This document shows, one piece after another, positions 25,557-34,896 of a stretch of 64,000 nucleotides of DNA. The notes beneath the pieces are model-generated. The model worked only from the letters and a program-made list of their open reading frames with translations. It did no database searches and was not told where the DNA came from. Source of the stretch: Fusicatenibacter_A intestinipullorum (lineage in GTDB: Bacteria; Bacillota; Negativicutes; Acidaminococcales; Acidaminococcaceae); the NCBI GenBank assembly GCA_019117495.1, contig DWZP01000031.1, positions 1 through 64,000 on the forward strand. The letters are read 5' to 3'. The translations under genes were made by a program, and so were the position numbers. The stretch's first letter is position 1, and the number at the start of each line of letters is the position of its first letter.

Positions 25557-25624
25557 TTACCGGCAAAAAATATTTAAAATATAAAAGAATAAAATTGTAA
25601 ATTTTGCCGGTAATATGTTATACT
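25557..25624 (+). promoter_or_regulatory. Fic gene promoter overlapped by an inverted repeat
   Basis: The promoter is TTGTAA (25595-25600), 18-bp spacer and TATACT (25619-25624) with an extended TG. The arms TTACCGGCAAAA (25557-25568) and TTTTGCCGGTAA (25602-25613) form a perfect 12-bp inverted repeat, with the right arm lying inside the spacer. This is typical of repression by looping or dimer bridging. Confidence 0.6.
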
Positions 25625-25658
25625 TTAAATATAGTTAATTGAGTTGGGAGGCGGGCAA

Positions 25659-26549
25659 ATGCAGTATCTTTCGGCAGCAGAAGCGGCAAAAAAATGGAAA
25701 ATTTCCGAGCGCAGCGTTCGCAATTACTGTGCTAAAGGGCGAGTGGAAGGCGCGGTTTTGAAAGGCAAAACGTGGAAGATTCCCGCAGATGCGGAAAAAC
25801 CTCAGCGCATCAACACTAAAACTGCAAAGGCGCAAACTTTGCTGGAGATTTTGCAGTATGAAAAGGCTGCCAAATACAGCGGCGGCATTTACCATAAAAC
25901 GCAGATTGAAATGACGTATAATTCCAATCATATTGAAGGAAGCCGTTTAACGCATGACCAGACCCGCTATATTTTTGAAACCAATACTATAGGTGTAACG
26001 GGCGAAGCGGTTAATGTAGATGATGTTATTGAAACAGCCAATCATTTCCGCTGCATTGATTTTATTATTGAACACGCCAAAAGCGCGCTTACAGAAAAAA
26101 TGATAAAAAAGCTGCATTTAATGCTGAAAACAGGCACCAGTGATGCGCGGCAGGAGTGGTTTGCCGTCGGTGCCTACAAAAAAATGCCTAACGAGGTAGG
26201 CGGCATGGCAACGGCGCTGCCGGAAGATGTTGCTGCTGAAATGCAGGCGCTGCTGGCGCCGTATAGTGCCAAAAAAGTAAAAACACTGGAAAATATTTTG
26301 GATTTTCACGTGCGGTTTGAAAGGATACATCCGTTTCAGGACGGCAACGGCCGCGTCGGCAGGCTGATTATGTTTAAGGAATGTTTAAAATACGGCATTG
26401 TTCCGTTTATCATTGAAGATAATTTAAAAATGTTTTATTACCGTGGTTTAAAGGAATGGAGAAGGGAAAAAGGTTATCTTACCGATACCTGCCTTACCGC
26501 GCAGGACAGGTATAAAGCCTATCTTGATTATTTCAGAATTAAGTATTGA
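25659..26549 (+). CDS. Fic-family AMP-transferase with N-terminal HTH
   Basis: A 296-residue protein. Residues 1-50 look like an excisionase/MerR-type helix-turn-helix (LSAAEAAKKWKISERSVRNY). The Fic core carries the catalytic HPFQDGNGRVGRL near residue 222. An inhibitory-helix motif SNHIEG (SxxxEG) at about residue 90 suggests class II autoinhibition. Such enzymes AMPylate or otherwise modify target hydroxyls. The ATG at 25659 follows GGGAGGCGGG. It is monocistronic, and its own HTH may bind the inverted repeat in its promoter. Confidence 0.88.
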   Translation: MQYLSAAEAAKKWKISERSVRNYCAKGRVEGAVLKGKTWKIPADAEKPQRINTKTAKAQTLLEILQYEKAAKYSGGIYHKTQIEMTYNSNHIEGSRLTHDQTRYIFETNTIGVTGEAVNVDDVIETANHFRCIDFIIEHAKSALTEKMIKKLHLMLKTGTSDARQEWFAVGAYKKMPNEVGGMATALPEDVAAEMQALLAPYSAKKVKTLENILDFHVRFERIHPFQDGNGRVGRLIMFKECLKYGIVPFIIEDNLKMFYYRGLKEWRREKGYLTDTCLTAQDRYKAYLDYFRIKY

Positions 26550-26569
26550 TTTTAGCGGCAAATACAAAA

Positions 26570-26603
26570 CGGCAGCAAGGTTTGAGCATTACTGCCGCTT
26601 TTG
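26570..26603 (+). terminator. Probable terminator of the Fic gene
   Basis: CGGCAG (26570-26575) pairs with CTGCCG (26592-26597), followed by CTTTTG. The stem is modest. Confidence 0.6.
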
Positions 26604-26756
26604 CGTGCTTGCGTTTATTAAGCTGTCAGTTTTTCAAATACGGAAACTATGTGTTTTGGCTGCTGCGGTTTAAGCGCCAGTAAAAAATTCTGCCCGGCAG
26701 GATAAACGCCTGCGGCGGCGAATTTAATTAGTATAGCAAATAAAAGGAGGATAGCC

Positions 26757-27989
26757 ATGCGTAAATTTATTAAAGACTATCTGGCAAAAGAGTACGATAA
26801 CTATGTGAAGGATTTGGAAGCGCTGACCAATATTGACAGCGGCAACGGCGATTTGGAGGGCACGGAAGCCGCCAATAAATTTGTAGCCGCCAAAATGCAG
26901 GCTCTTGGTGCGGAAACCGAGTTCCGCTATAACGACCGCGGCTGCCATTTAATTTCGCGCCTTAAGGGCAAGGGCACACAGACTGTGCTTTTGGTTGCGC
27001 ATGTTGATACCGTGTTTAAACGCGGCGAAGCTGCCAAACGCCCCTTCCGCGTGGATGAAAACGGCTTTGCCTGGGGCCCGGGCGTAGGCGACGACAAAGC
27101 AACGGTTATGGAAGTTATTTACGGCCTTGCGGCTTTAAAAGAAGCAGGCTTTGATGATTATAAAGAAATTATTTATTACACCAACGCCGAAGAAGAAGGC
27201 GGCAGCCCGACTGCCGAAGGCATTGTGGCAGAGCTTTCGCAGCAGGCAAATTTTGCCGTTATTATGGACGTTGCGCGCCCGAATTGGGGTATTGTAACCC
27301 AGCGCAAAGGCAACGCAAAATACAAAATTACCGTTACCGGCAAAGGCGGGCACCACGGCAACGCTTCGCAGTGCTGCGCCAACGCCATTCACCAGCTGGC
27401 TTATACCATTACCGAGCTGCACAAGCTGGCAAGCCCCATGCCCGGCAAACCGGAAGATTTTACCGCCAAAGCACTGGAGGCACGCGGCATTGTGGACAGC
27501 GGCCAGTTCATTCCGCCCAACACCGTTAACGTGGGCGTTATCGGCAGCACCAACGATAAAATCAGCGTTATTCCCGGCGACGCTTACTGCGAAGTAAACG
27601 TGCGCTGCTTTGAAGTGGCTGAGCAAAAACGTTTGGACGCCGCCATTAAAGCACTGGCAGATAAAATCGTTATTGACGGCACTAAAGTAGAAGTTACCGG
27701 CGGCATTGTAACCGGCCCGATGGAAAAAACTCCTGCCGTGCAGAAAATGATTGATGTGTACAGCAATGTTGTTGCCGAAGAATTCGGCGGCAAAGTGAAC
27801 GAATGGGTAGCAGGCGGCTTAACGGACGGCAACCGCACCGCTAAATTCATTCCGACTTTGGACGCTTTGGGCGTAGAAAACTACGACGAGCATACCGACC
27901 ACGAATCGGTAGATTTAAAAACCGCCGTACCGCGCACTGCGGCGTTTGCCATTACCCTGGCAGAACTTTTAAAAACCGGCGTTAAATAA
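26757..27989 (+). CDS. M20/M25/M40-family metallopeptidase
   Basis: A 410-residue dizinc hydrolase, more like dipeptidase/aminoacylase relatives than the copy at 7471. Metal and catalytic motifs are LLVAHVDTVFKRGE, GVGDDKATVM and NAEEEGGSP; a late His lies in DEHTDHESVD. GGAGG precedes the ATG. The insert between the halves (GKGGHHGNASQ) is the usual dimerisation lid. Substrate unknown. It stands alone with a terminator after it. Confidence 0.87.
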   Translation: MRKFIKDYLAKEYDNYVKDLEALTNIDSGNGDLEGTEAANKFVAAKMQALGAETEFRYNDRGCHLISRLKGKGTQTVLLVAHVDTVFKRGEAAKRPFRVDENGFAWGPGVGDDKATVMEVIYGLAALKEAGFDDYKEIIYYTNAEEEGGSPTAEGIVAELSQQANFAVIMDVARPNWGIVTQRKGNAKYKITVTGKGGHHGNASQCCANAIHQLAYTITELHKLASPMPGKPEDFTAKALEARGIVDSGQFIPPNTVNVGVIGSTNDKISVIPGDAYCEVNVRCFEVAEQKRLDAAIKALADKIVIDGTKVEVTGGIVTGPMEKTPAVQKMIDVYSNVVAEEFGGKVNEWVAGGLTDGNRTAKFIPTLDALGVENYDEHTDHESVDLKTAVPRTAAFAITLAELLKTGVK

Positions 27990-28015
27990 AATTAAGGCAA
28001 TTTAAAAGCAAAATA

Positions 28016-28050
28016 AAAACGGGGTTAGGCGTTGTGCTTAACCCCGTTTT
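28016..28050. terminator. Bidirectional terminator between M20 gene and DUF3842 gene
   Basis: AAAACGGGGTTA (28016-28027) pairs perfectly with TAACCCCGTTTT (28039-28050). Both flanking genes converge on it. Confidence 0.9.
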
Positions 28051-28083
28051 AACATATAACCGTTTGGTGCGGCATATTAAGTT

Positions 28084-28503
28084 TTAATTTTTGTTTGACG
28101 CTATTTCCACAATTTTTTCGGCGGCTTCTTTTACAAGTACGCCGATGGATTTATTTTCCACGCCGATAAATTCAAAATGGCTTTGCGATACCGGCAAAAG
28201 CAGTTTGCGCGCGCGGCTTGAAGCAACCGCCTCCGCCATACGCGGAGTTACTTCGCCAAGCATGGCGTTTGGCAGTACAATGCCAATTGGGCCGACTATA
28301 ACGTCCGCCGTCTGTGCCGTTACGCACACCGCGTTTTCGCCAGTGGCCACACGTTTAAGCCCTGCTTTAAGCATTGCCGCAGTGGCAAGCGCGTTGGTGC
28401 CAAGCCCGATAAGTTCCGTATCCGCCGGAAGGCGCCCCGCTGCCTGGCTGATAACCTGCGCAACAAGCCCGCCGCCCATGCCGTCTATAAAAACAATGCG
28501 CAT
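28084..28503 (-). CDS. DUF3842-family protein
   Basis: A 139-residue protein starting MRIVFIDGMGGGLVAQVI, a nucleotide-binding-like glycine-rich start, then ELIGLGTNALATAAML and VGPIGIVLPNAMLGEVTP. This is the DUF3842 pattern of Clostridia and Negativicutes; function unknown. AGGAGG lies five bases before the ATG. Monocistronic. Confidence 0.8.
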   Translation of the reverse strand: MRIVFIDGMGGGLVAQVISQAAGRLPADTELIGLGTNALATAAMLKAGLKRVATGENAVCVTAQTADVIVGPIGIVLPNAMLGEVTPRMAEAVASSRARKLLLPVSQSHFEFIGVENKSIGVLVKEAAEKIVEIASNKN

Positions 28504-28650
28504 AAAAACCTCCTGTAAACACCTTGAAACAAAATAAAACCCTGTTTATTATAACATAAATCCGTTTTGCCAAAAAGAACAGTATTTTTTACATTCGTTT
28601 TAAACCGGCGTAAATTTTTTGTTAACTTTGCAATTTATCTGCCCGCGCAG

Positions 28651-28679
28651 TTGAATTTATGATGATTTTACTGCATAAT
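28651..28679 (+). promoter_or_regulatory. Promoter of the HAD phosphatase gene
   Basis: TTGAAT (28651-28656), 17-bp spacer, CATAAT (28674-28679). It is 35 bases before the likely start codon. Confidence 0.6.
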
Positions 28680-28714
28680 AAAAATAGAGTTTGGCACTGA
28701 AAGGAGTGTTTACA

Positions 28715-29503
28715 ATAGAAAATTTAGATGAAATCAGAAACAAAAAAGGCTTTATATGCGATATGGACGGTGTTATTTATCACGGCAACAGGCTGCTGCC
28801 CGGCGTTAAGGAGTTTGTGGAATGGCTGTACAAGGAAGATAAAAAGTTTTTGTTTTTAACCAATTCCAGCGACCGTTCGCCGCGCGATTTGCAGCAGAAA
28901 CTGCAGCGCATGGGGCTTGATATTGACGAAACCCATTTTTACACCAGCGCGCAGGCTACGGCGCGTTTTTTAAACAGCCAGTCGCCCGGATGCAGCGCTT
29001 ACGTTATGGGCGAAGCCGGTTTGATGAACGCTTTGTACGAAGTTGGCATTACCATGAATGATTCCACGCCGGATTACGTTGTTATCGGCGAGCCGAAATC
29101 TTACAACTACGAGATGATTATTAAAGCCGTTAAGCTGATTCAAAACGGGGCAAAACTTGTTGCCACCAATTCCGATTTGACCGGCCCGACTGAAAACGGC
29201 ATTATTCCGGCCTGCCGCGCTTTTGTTGCGCCGATTGAACTGGCAACGGGCAAAAGCGCCTACTTTGTGGGCAAGCCGAACCCGCTGATGATGCGCACCG
29301 GGCTGCGCCTTTTGGGCGTGCACAGCGACGAGGCGGCAATGATTGGCGACCGCATGGACACCGATATTGTTGCCGGCATGGAAAGCGGCTTGGAAACGGT
29401 GCTGGTGCTCAGCGGCGTAACCACGCGCGAAAACATGCAGGTATTTGCTTACCGCCCGCGCCATATTTTAAACGGCGTCGGCGATATTGTGCCGAAAGAA
29501 TAA
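28715..29503 (+). CDS. HAD-IIA family phosphatase (NagD-like)
   Basis: A sugar- or nucleotide-phosphate phosphatase with the DxD nucleophile in GFICDMDGVIYHGN, the Thr/Ser motif FLTNSS, and IGDRMDTDIVAGMESGL. Length is about 262 residues. The start is unusual: AAGGAG at 28701-28706 is followed at ideal distance by ATA (28715) in frame, with GTG at 28706 and TTG at 28691 as poorer options. I place it at the ATA, with low confidence in the exact codon. A terminator follows. Confidence 0.85.
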   Translation: MENLDEIRNKKGFICDMDGVIYHGNRLLPGVKEFVEWLYKEDKKFLFLTNSSDRSPRDLQQKLQRMGLDIDETHFYTSAQATARFLNSQSPGCSAYVMGEAGLMNALYEVGITMNDSTPDYVVIGEPKSYNYEMIIKAVKLIQNGAKLVATNSDLTGPTENGIIPACRAFVAPIELATGKSAYFVGKPNPLMMRTGLRLLGVHSDEAAMIGDRMDTDIVAGMESGLETVLVLSGVTTRENMQVFAYRPRHILNGVGDIVPKE

Positions 29504-29519
29504 CATACGCAGCTTTTTT

Positions 29520-29550
29520 AGCAGGAGCCTTTTACGGCTTCTGCTTTTTT
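29520..29550 (+). terminator. Terminator after the HAD gene
   Basis: AGCAGGAGCC pairs with GGCTTCTGCT (one G-T pair), loop TTTTAC, then six T residues. Confidence 0.88.
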
Positions 29551-29590
29551 ATGCCCGGAATATTTATTGCATTAAAAGCCGAAACTTCGG

Positions 29591-29619
29591 TTGAATAGCG
29601 TATACTAATAGTATATAAT
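29591..29619 (+). promoter_or_regulatory. Promoter of the glycine cleavage operon
   Basis: TTGAAT (29591-29596), 17-bp spacer, TATAAT (29614-29619). Only about 50 bases separate it from gcvT, too short for a glycine riboswitch, which is often found before this operon in other Firmicutes. Confidence 0.75.
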
Positions 29620-29674
29620 GGAACTATATACCGGATAACTACCGGATTATTAGTTATAAAGGAGCATTGTTTTG

Positions 29675-30757
29675 ATGGAACTGAAAACACCTCTTTATGA
29701 TTGCCATGTTGCGGCCGGTGGTAAAATTGTGCCTTTTGCAGGGTATCTCCTGCCGGTACAGTATACGGGCGTTATTAAGGAACACATGGCAGTACGCACT
29801 GCCTGCGGGCTTTTTGACGTATCGCACATGGGCGAATTTTTAATTAAAGGCGCTGATGCGCTTAACAACGTGCAGAATTTGTTCTGCAACGATTTTGAGA
29901 ACATGTATGACGGGCAGGTACGTTACAGCCCGATGTGCAACGAGCGCGGCGGCATTGTTGACGACGTTCTGATTTATAAAGTAAACGGCGAAGAATATCT
30001 TTTGGTTGTTAACGCCGCTAACCGCCATAAGGATGCGGAGTGGGTCAAGGCGCATCTTTTTGGCAGCGCTTCTTTTGAAGATATTTCCGATTCTGTTGCC
30101 CAGCTGGCACTTCAGGGGCCGAAATCCAAAGAAATTGCGGCTAAGATTGTGCCGGAAAACGGCATCCCCAAAAAATATTACAGCTTTGTAAAAGATGTGG
30201 ACGTGCAGGGCATTAAGTGCATTGTTTCGCGTACCGGCTATACCGGCGAATTTGGCTACGAGTTTTACTGCGCTGCCGCAGACGGCCCGAAACTGTGGGA
30301 TATTTTGCTGGAAGCAGGCAAAGAGTTTGGACTTATTCCCTGCGGGCTTGGCGCGCGCGACACCCTGCGCCTGGAAGCTGCCATGCCTCTTTACGGGCAT
30401 GAACTGACCGACGATATTACTCCGCTGGAAGCAGGGCTGGACTTTTTCGTAAAGCTCGGCAAAGACCGCTTTATCGGCATGGACGCCATTTTAGCCAAGG
30501 GTGACCCGAAGGTAATCCGCGTGGGCTTAAAAATTACCGGCCGCGGCATTGCGCGCGAGCACTGTGATGTTTACAGCGGCGAAGAAAAAATCGGCGTTGT
30601 AACAAGCGGCACGCACTGCCCGTACCTTAACGCGCCTGTTGCCATGGCAATGGTGCCTGCTTCTTATGCCGAACCCGGCACCAAAGTGCAGGTGGATGTG
30701 CGCGGACGCAGAATTGACGCCGAAGTAGTACCCCTGCCGTTTTATAAACGCGCTTAA
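29675..30757 (+). CDS. gcvT: Glycine cleavage system T protein (aminomethyltransferase)
   Basis: A 360-residue tetrahydrofolate-dependent enzyme that releases ammonia and makes methylene-THF from aminomethyl-lipoyl GcvH. Seen are FDVSHMGEF, the folate-site region MCNERGGIVDDVLIYK, GYTGEFGYEFYC and the C-terminal GVVTSGTHCPYLN. GGAG precedes the start; TTG at 29672 is a possible alternative. First gene of a six-gene operon. Confidence 0.96.
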   Translation: MELKTPLYDCHVAAGGKIVPFAGYLLPVQYTGVIKEHMAVRTACGLFDVSHMGEFLIKGADALNNVQNLFCNDFENMYDGQVRYSPMCNERGGIVDDVLIYKVNGEEYLLVVNAANRHKDAEWVKAHLFGSASFEDISDSVAQLALQGPKSKEIAAKIVPENGIPKKYYSFVKDVDVQGIKCIVSRTGYTGEFGYEFYCAAADGPKLWDILLEAGKEFGLIPCGLGARDTLRLEAAMPLYGHELTDDITPLEAGLDFFVKLGKDRFIGMDAILAKGDPKVIRVGLKITGRGIAREHCDVYSGEEKIGVVTSGTHCPYLNAPVAMAMVPASYAEPGTKVQVDVRGRRIDAEVVPLPFYKRA

Positions 30758-30787
30758 AATAAAATCAATTTAAGGAGGCTATTTATT

Positions 30788-31171
30788 ATGAACATTCCTA
30801 ACGACGTTTGCTACACCAAATCCCACGAGTGGGTGAAATTTGCCGAGGACGGCAGCGCAACGGTAGGCCTTACCGATTATGCCCAGAACGAACTGGGCGA
30901 CCTGGTTTTTGTTAACCTGCCCATGCCGGGCGACACCTTCGCCGCAGGCGATACTTTTGCCGATGTGGAATCCGTAAAAGCTGTATCTGATGTTTACAGC
31001 CCCGTTACCGGCACCGTTGCCGAAGTGAATGAAGAACTGGCCGATGCTCCGCAGACCATTAACGAAGCGCCTTATGATGCCTGGCTGGCACGTTTTGACG
31101 AAATTACCGACCAGGAAGATTTGCTGACTGCCGAAGAATACGAAGCATTTGTAAAAGAAGAACAGGCATAA
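30788..31171 (+). CDS. gcvH: Glycine cleavage system H protein
   Basis: A 127-residue lipoyl carrier. The lipoylated lysine is Lys64 in DVESVKAVSDV. It shuttles the aminomethyl group between GcvP, GcvT and Lpd. AAGGAGG precedes the ATG. Confidence 0.97.
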   Translation: MNIPNDVCYTKSHEWVKFAEDGSATVGLTDYAQNELGDLVFVNLPMPGDTFAAGDTFADVESVKAVSDVYSPVTGTVAEVNEELADAPQTINEAPYDAWLARFDEITDQEDLLTAEEYEAFVKEEQA

Positions 31172-31183
31172 AGGAGGGCGCCT

Positions 31184-32497
31184 ATGGGAAGCTATATCCC
31201 CTCTACTAAAGAAGAACGGCAGGAAATGCTTGCCGCAGCAGGCTACGACAGTATCCACAGCCTGTTTAAAGACGTGCCTGCCGAAGTTTACCTTGATAAG
31301 CCGCTGAACCTGCCCCAAGGCATGAGCGAACTGGAAGTGCGTGCCAAAATGCAGGAGCTGGCCGGCAAAAATACCGTGTTCGGCACAATTTTGCGCGGCG
31401 CAGGGGCTTATGACCACTACATTCCTTCCATTGTTAAATACATTACCTCCAAAGAGGAGTTTGTAACCAGCTACACGCCGTACCAGGCAGAAATGAGCCA
31501 GGGCATTTTGCAGTCCATCTTTGAATATCAGACGATGATTTGCGATTTGACCGGCATGGACACTGCCAATGCTTCCGTGTATGACGGCGCCTCTGCCGCT
31601 GCCGAAGCCGCTGCCATGTGCCGCGACCGCAAACGCAGCGTGGCGCTTGTAAGTGCTGCCGCTAACCCTGACGTTATTGCCACCATGCAGACTTACTGCT
31701 TCGGTGCCGGTACTGAACTGCGCCTTGTGCCTGCCAAAGACGGCAGAACCGACCTTGACGCGTTAAAAGAAATGCTTACGCCTGATGTTTGCTGCGTTTA
31801 TGTGCAGCAGCCCAATTTTTACGGGCAGTTTGAAGAAGCAGAACAAATTGCTGAACTTACCCACGCAGGCGGCGCCAAATACATTATGGGCGTAAACCCC
31901 ATTGCTCTTGCCATTATGAAAACCCCGGCCGAATGTGGCGCAGACATTGCCGTTGGCGAAGGGCAGCCTTTGGGCCTGCCGCTGGGCTTCGGCGGGCCGT
32001 ACCTTGGCTTTATGGCAGCAACCGCCGCTATGATGCGCAAGCTGCCGGGCCGCATTGTTGGCGAAACGGTTGACGCTGACGGAAACCGTGCCTATGTTTT
32101 AACTTTGCAGGCGCGCGAGCAGCACATCCGCCGCGAAAAAGCCAGCAGCAACATCTGCTCCAACGAGGCGCTGTGCGCTTTAACCGCTTCCGTTTATCTG
32201 GCAACGGTAGGGCCGCAGGGCTTAAAACAGGCGGCAACGCTGTGCCTTTCCAAAGCGCATTATCTGGCGCAGGAGCTTACCAAAATCGAAGGTGTAAACC
32301 TTGTTTACGGCGGCGAATTTTTCCACGAATTTGTTACCACTTTGCCTAAGCAGAAGGAAGTTTTGGCCGCACTTGCCAAAGAGGGCATTCTCGGCGGGCT
32401 GCCGGTTAAAGAGGGCGTGCTGTGGTGTGTAACCGAAAAAGCCACCAAAGAAGCACTTGATAAGGCGGTTGCCATTGTGAAGGAGGTGTGCGCATAA
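31184..32497 (+). CDS. gcvPA: Glycine dehydrogenase (decarboxylating) subunit 1
   Basis: A 437-residue half of the PLP-dependent P protein, with MGSYIPSTKEERQEML at the start, FLGAGAYDHYIP-like RGAGAYDHYIPS, and YTPYQAEMSQGILQSIFEYQ. In this lineage P is split in two. Its stop overlaps the gcvPB ATG by one base. Confidence 0.96.
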   Translation: MGSYIPSTKEERQEMLAAAGYDSIHSLFKDVPAEVYLDKPLNLPQGMSELEVRAKMQELAGKNTVFGTILRGAGAYDHYIPSIVKYITSKEEFVTSYTPYQAEMSQGILQSIFEYQTMICDLTGMDTANASVYDGASAAAEAAAMCRDRKRSVALVSAAANPDVIATMQTYCFGAGTELRLVPAKDGRTDLDALKEMLTPDVCCVYVQQPNFYGQFEEAEQIAELTHAGGAKYIMGVNPIALAIMKTPAECGADIAVGEGQPLGLPLGFGGPYLGFMAATAAMMRKLPGRIVGETVDADGNRAYVLTLQAREQHIRREKASSNICSNEALCALTASVYLATVGPQGLKQAATLCLSKAHYLAQELTKIEGVNLVYGGEFFHEFVTTLPKQKEVLAALAKEGILGGLPVKEGVLWCVTEKATKEALDKAVAIVKEVCA

Positions 32498-33906
32498 TGG
32501 AATTGTTGTTTGAAAAAAGCACTCCCGGGCATGGCTGCGATATTTTTCCGGCCTGCGATGTGCCTGTAACTTCACTGCCGGAGGCTTTGGCGCGCAAGAG
32601 CGCTTTGCCACTGCCGGAACTTTCCGAAACGGAAATCAGCCGCCATTATACTGCGCTTGCAAACCGCGCGCACGGCGTAAACAACGGGTTTTACCCGCTG
32701 GGCAGCTGCACCATGAAATACAACCCGCGCATTAACGACGAGATGGCAAACCAGGCAGGTTTTGCCGCCGTTCACCCGCTGCAGCCCAAAGAAACCGTAC
32801 AGGGCTGCACGGAAGCGCTGGAACTTTTAGACAAATACCTGTGCGAAATTACCGGCATGGATAAAATGGACTTTCAGCCGGCAGCAGGCGCACACGGCGA
32901 ATTTACCGGGCTTTTGCTGATAAAGAAATATCACGAAGCCAACGGCGATACCAAACGCACCAAAATTATCGTTCCGGACAGCGCGCACGGCACTAACCCG
33001 GCAAGCGCTGCCATGGCAGGCTTTACCACGGTTAACGTGCCCTCCAATGCGGATGGCTGCGTAGACCTTGACGCACTGCGCGCCGCTGTTGACGATACCA
33101 CCGCAGGTTTAATGCTGACGAACCCGAATACCGTCGGCCTGTTTGACAGCAATATTCTGGAAATTACCAATATCATCCACGAAGCGGGCGGCCTGTGCTA
33201 TTACGACGGCGCTAACTTAAACGCCGTTATGGGCATTGCGCGCCCCGGCGATATGGGCTTTGATGTTGTGCATCTTAACCTGCATAAAACCTTCTCCACT
33301 CCGCACGGCGGCGGCGGCCCGGGCGCAGGACCTGTCGGCTGCAAAGCCCTGCTTGAGAAGTTCCTGCCAAAATCCGCACTGGGCGATGGTGCAGGCGAGG
33401 GGCATTTGCAGATGCGCGCGTTTTACGGCAACTTCCTTGTTTGCATGAGGGCTCTTACTTATGTGCTGACTCTCGGCGCGGAAGGCGTGCGTGAAGCCAG
33501 TGAAACGGCAGTGCTGAATGCCAACTACATGATGCACAAATTAAAAGATACTTACGATATGGCTTATGACCATACCTGTATGCACGAATTTGTTATGAGC
33601 CTGGAGGAACTTAAAAAAGCTACCGGCGTAACGGCGCTGGATGTTGCCAAGTCTCTGATTGACCGCGGCATTCATCCGCCGACGATGTACTTCCCGCTGA
33701 TTGTACACGAAGCGCTGATGCTGGAGCCGACCGAAACCGAAGCGCGCAGGACGCTGGACGAAGCAGTGCAGGCACTTTTGGAGCTGCACGAGCTGGCGCA
33801 TACCGACGCGGAATATATGCATAACGCTCCGCACCATGCGCAGATTAAGCGCCCGGACGAAGTACAGGCGGCACGCAAACCTGTTTTAAAATATGTACAC
33901 AGATAA
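32497..33906 (+). CDS. gcvPB: Glycine dehydrogenase (decarboxylating) subunit 2
   Basis: A 469-residue PLP-binding half. The Schiff-base lysine is in HLNLHKTFSTPHGGGGPG. Also seen are GFYPLGSCTMKYNPRIN and PDSAHGTNPASAAMAGF. The ATG at 32497 is preceded by GGAGGTG and overlaps the gcvPA stop; the longer frame from 32488 is not needed. It overlaps lplA by 14 bases. Confidence 0.96.
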   Translation: MELLFEKSTPGHGCDIFPACDVPVTSLPEALARKSALPLPELSETEISRHYTALANRAHGVNNGFYPLGSCTMKYNPRINDEMANQAGFAAVHPLQPKETVQGCTEALELLDKYLCEITGMDKMDFQPAAGAHGEFTGLLLIKKYHEANGDTKRTKIIVPDSAHGTNPASAAMAGFTTVNVPSNADGCVDLDALRAAVDDTTAGLMLTNPNTVGLFDSNILEITNIIHEAGGLCYYDGANLNAVMGIARPGDMGFDVVHLNLHKTFSTPHGGGGPGAGPVGCKALLEKFLPKSALGDGAGEGHLQMRAFYGNFLVCMRALTYVLTLGAEGVREASETAVLNANYMMHKLKDTYDMAYDHTCMHEFVMSLEELKKATGVTALDVAKSLIDRGIHPPTMYFPLIVHEALMLEPTETEARRTLDEAVQALLELHELAHTDAEYMHNAPHHAQIKRPDEVQAARKPVLKYVHR

Positions 33907-34882
33907 AGTTCCGGTTTCCTGTTATATTACCGGCTGCACCGAACCTTACCGCAACCTTGCCGTGGAGCGTTACCTTTTGGAACACACCCCGGCGGGCAGC
34001 GTAACGCTGTATTTGTGGCAGAACAAAAATACGGTGGTTATCGGGCGCAACCAAAATCCATGGGCCGAGTGCAATATGGCGCAGCTGTGCAGGGACGGCG
34101 GGCATCTGGTCCGCCGTCTTTCCGGCGGCGGTGCCGTGTACCACGACAGCGGCAATTTAAATTTTACTTTTTTAACGGACGCGCGCACTTACAATCTTAC
34201 GCGCCAGCTGGAGGTTATTACCGGCGCGCTTAAAAGCCTCGGCATTAATGCCGAAAAAAGCGGGCGCAACGATATTCTGGTGGATGGGCGCAAGGTATCG
34301 GGCAACGCTTTTTATACCAGCGGCGGCAAAAAGTACCACCACGGCACGCTTTTAATAGACGTTAAAACGGACGAAATGGCAAAGTACCTTACCGTATCGC
34401 CGCTTAAATTACAGGCTAAAGGCGTAAGCTCGGTTAAAAGCCGCGTGCTGAACTTAAAGTCCGTGTGCCCTTCTTTAACGGTGCCGGTGCTGCAAAACGC
34501 GCTTGTACGTTCCTTTGCGGAAATTTACGGCAGCGAGCCGCAGCATTTAAGTGAAGCGGATTTTGACGCGGCGGAAGTTGCACGCTACGAAGCGGAGTTT
34601 AAAAGCGACGCCTTTCGCCTCGGCACGCGCCTGCCGTTTACCTGGCAGGCAGAAGCGCGCTTTGAATGGGGCAGCTTTACGCTGGCGTGCCGCGTTGACG
34701 GCGGCAAGGTGCAGGAGGCGGAGGTTTACACCGACGCCATGGACTGGGAAGCGCTTGCCGGTGCAGGGCAGTTTTTTAAAGGCTGCGCGTTTACGCCGGA
34801 GGCACTGGCGCAGTCAGCACAAAAAATTGCCGGGCAGGCAGGAAACGACATCAGTAAATTTTTAGCACAACTTACAATATAG
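33893..34882 (+). CDS. lplA: Lipoate-protein ligase A
   Basis: A 329-residue enzyme that attaches free lipoate to GcvH via lipoyl-AMP. Motifs are LWQNKNTVVIGRNQNPW, VRRLSGGGAVYHDSGNLNFT and the lysine in DGRKVSGNAFY. A C-terminal accessory domain is present. Its place between gcvPB and lpdA implies that lipoylation depends on scavenged lipoate; no lipA or lipB is in this window. Confidence 0.94.
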   Translation: MYTDKVPVSCYITGCTEPYRNLAVERYLLEHTPAGSVTLYLWQNKNTVVIGRNQNPWAECNMAQLCRDGGHLVRRLSGGGAVYHDSGNLNFTFLTDARTYNLTRQLEVITGALKSLGINAEKSGRNDILVDGRKVSGNAFYTSGGKKYHHGTLLIDVKTDEMAKYLTVSPLKLQAKGVSSVKSRVLNLKSVCPSLTVPVLQNALVRSFAEIYGSEPQHLSEADFDAAEVARYEAEFKSDAFRLGTRLPFTWQAEARFEWGSFTLACRVDGGKVQEAEVYTDAMDWEALAGAGQFFKGCAFTPEALAQSAQKIAGQAGNDISKFLAQLTI

Positions 34883-34896
34883 AAAGGCATACAACC

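Noticed and set aside
29551..29674. Glycine riboswitch before gcvT
   Set aside because: Only about 50 bases lie between the promoter and gcvT and no tandem glycine aptamer motifs are seen.
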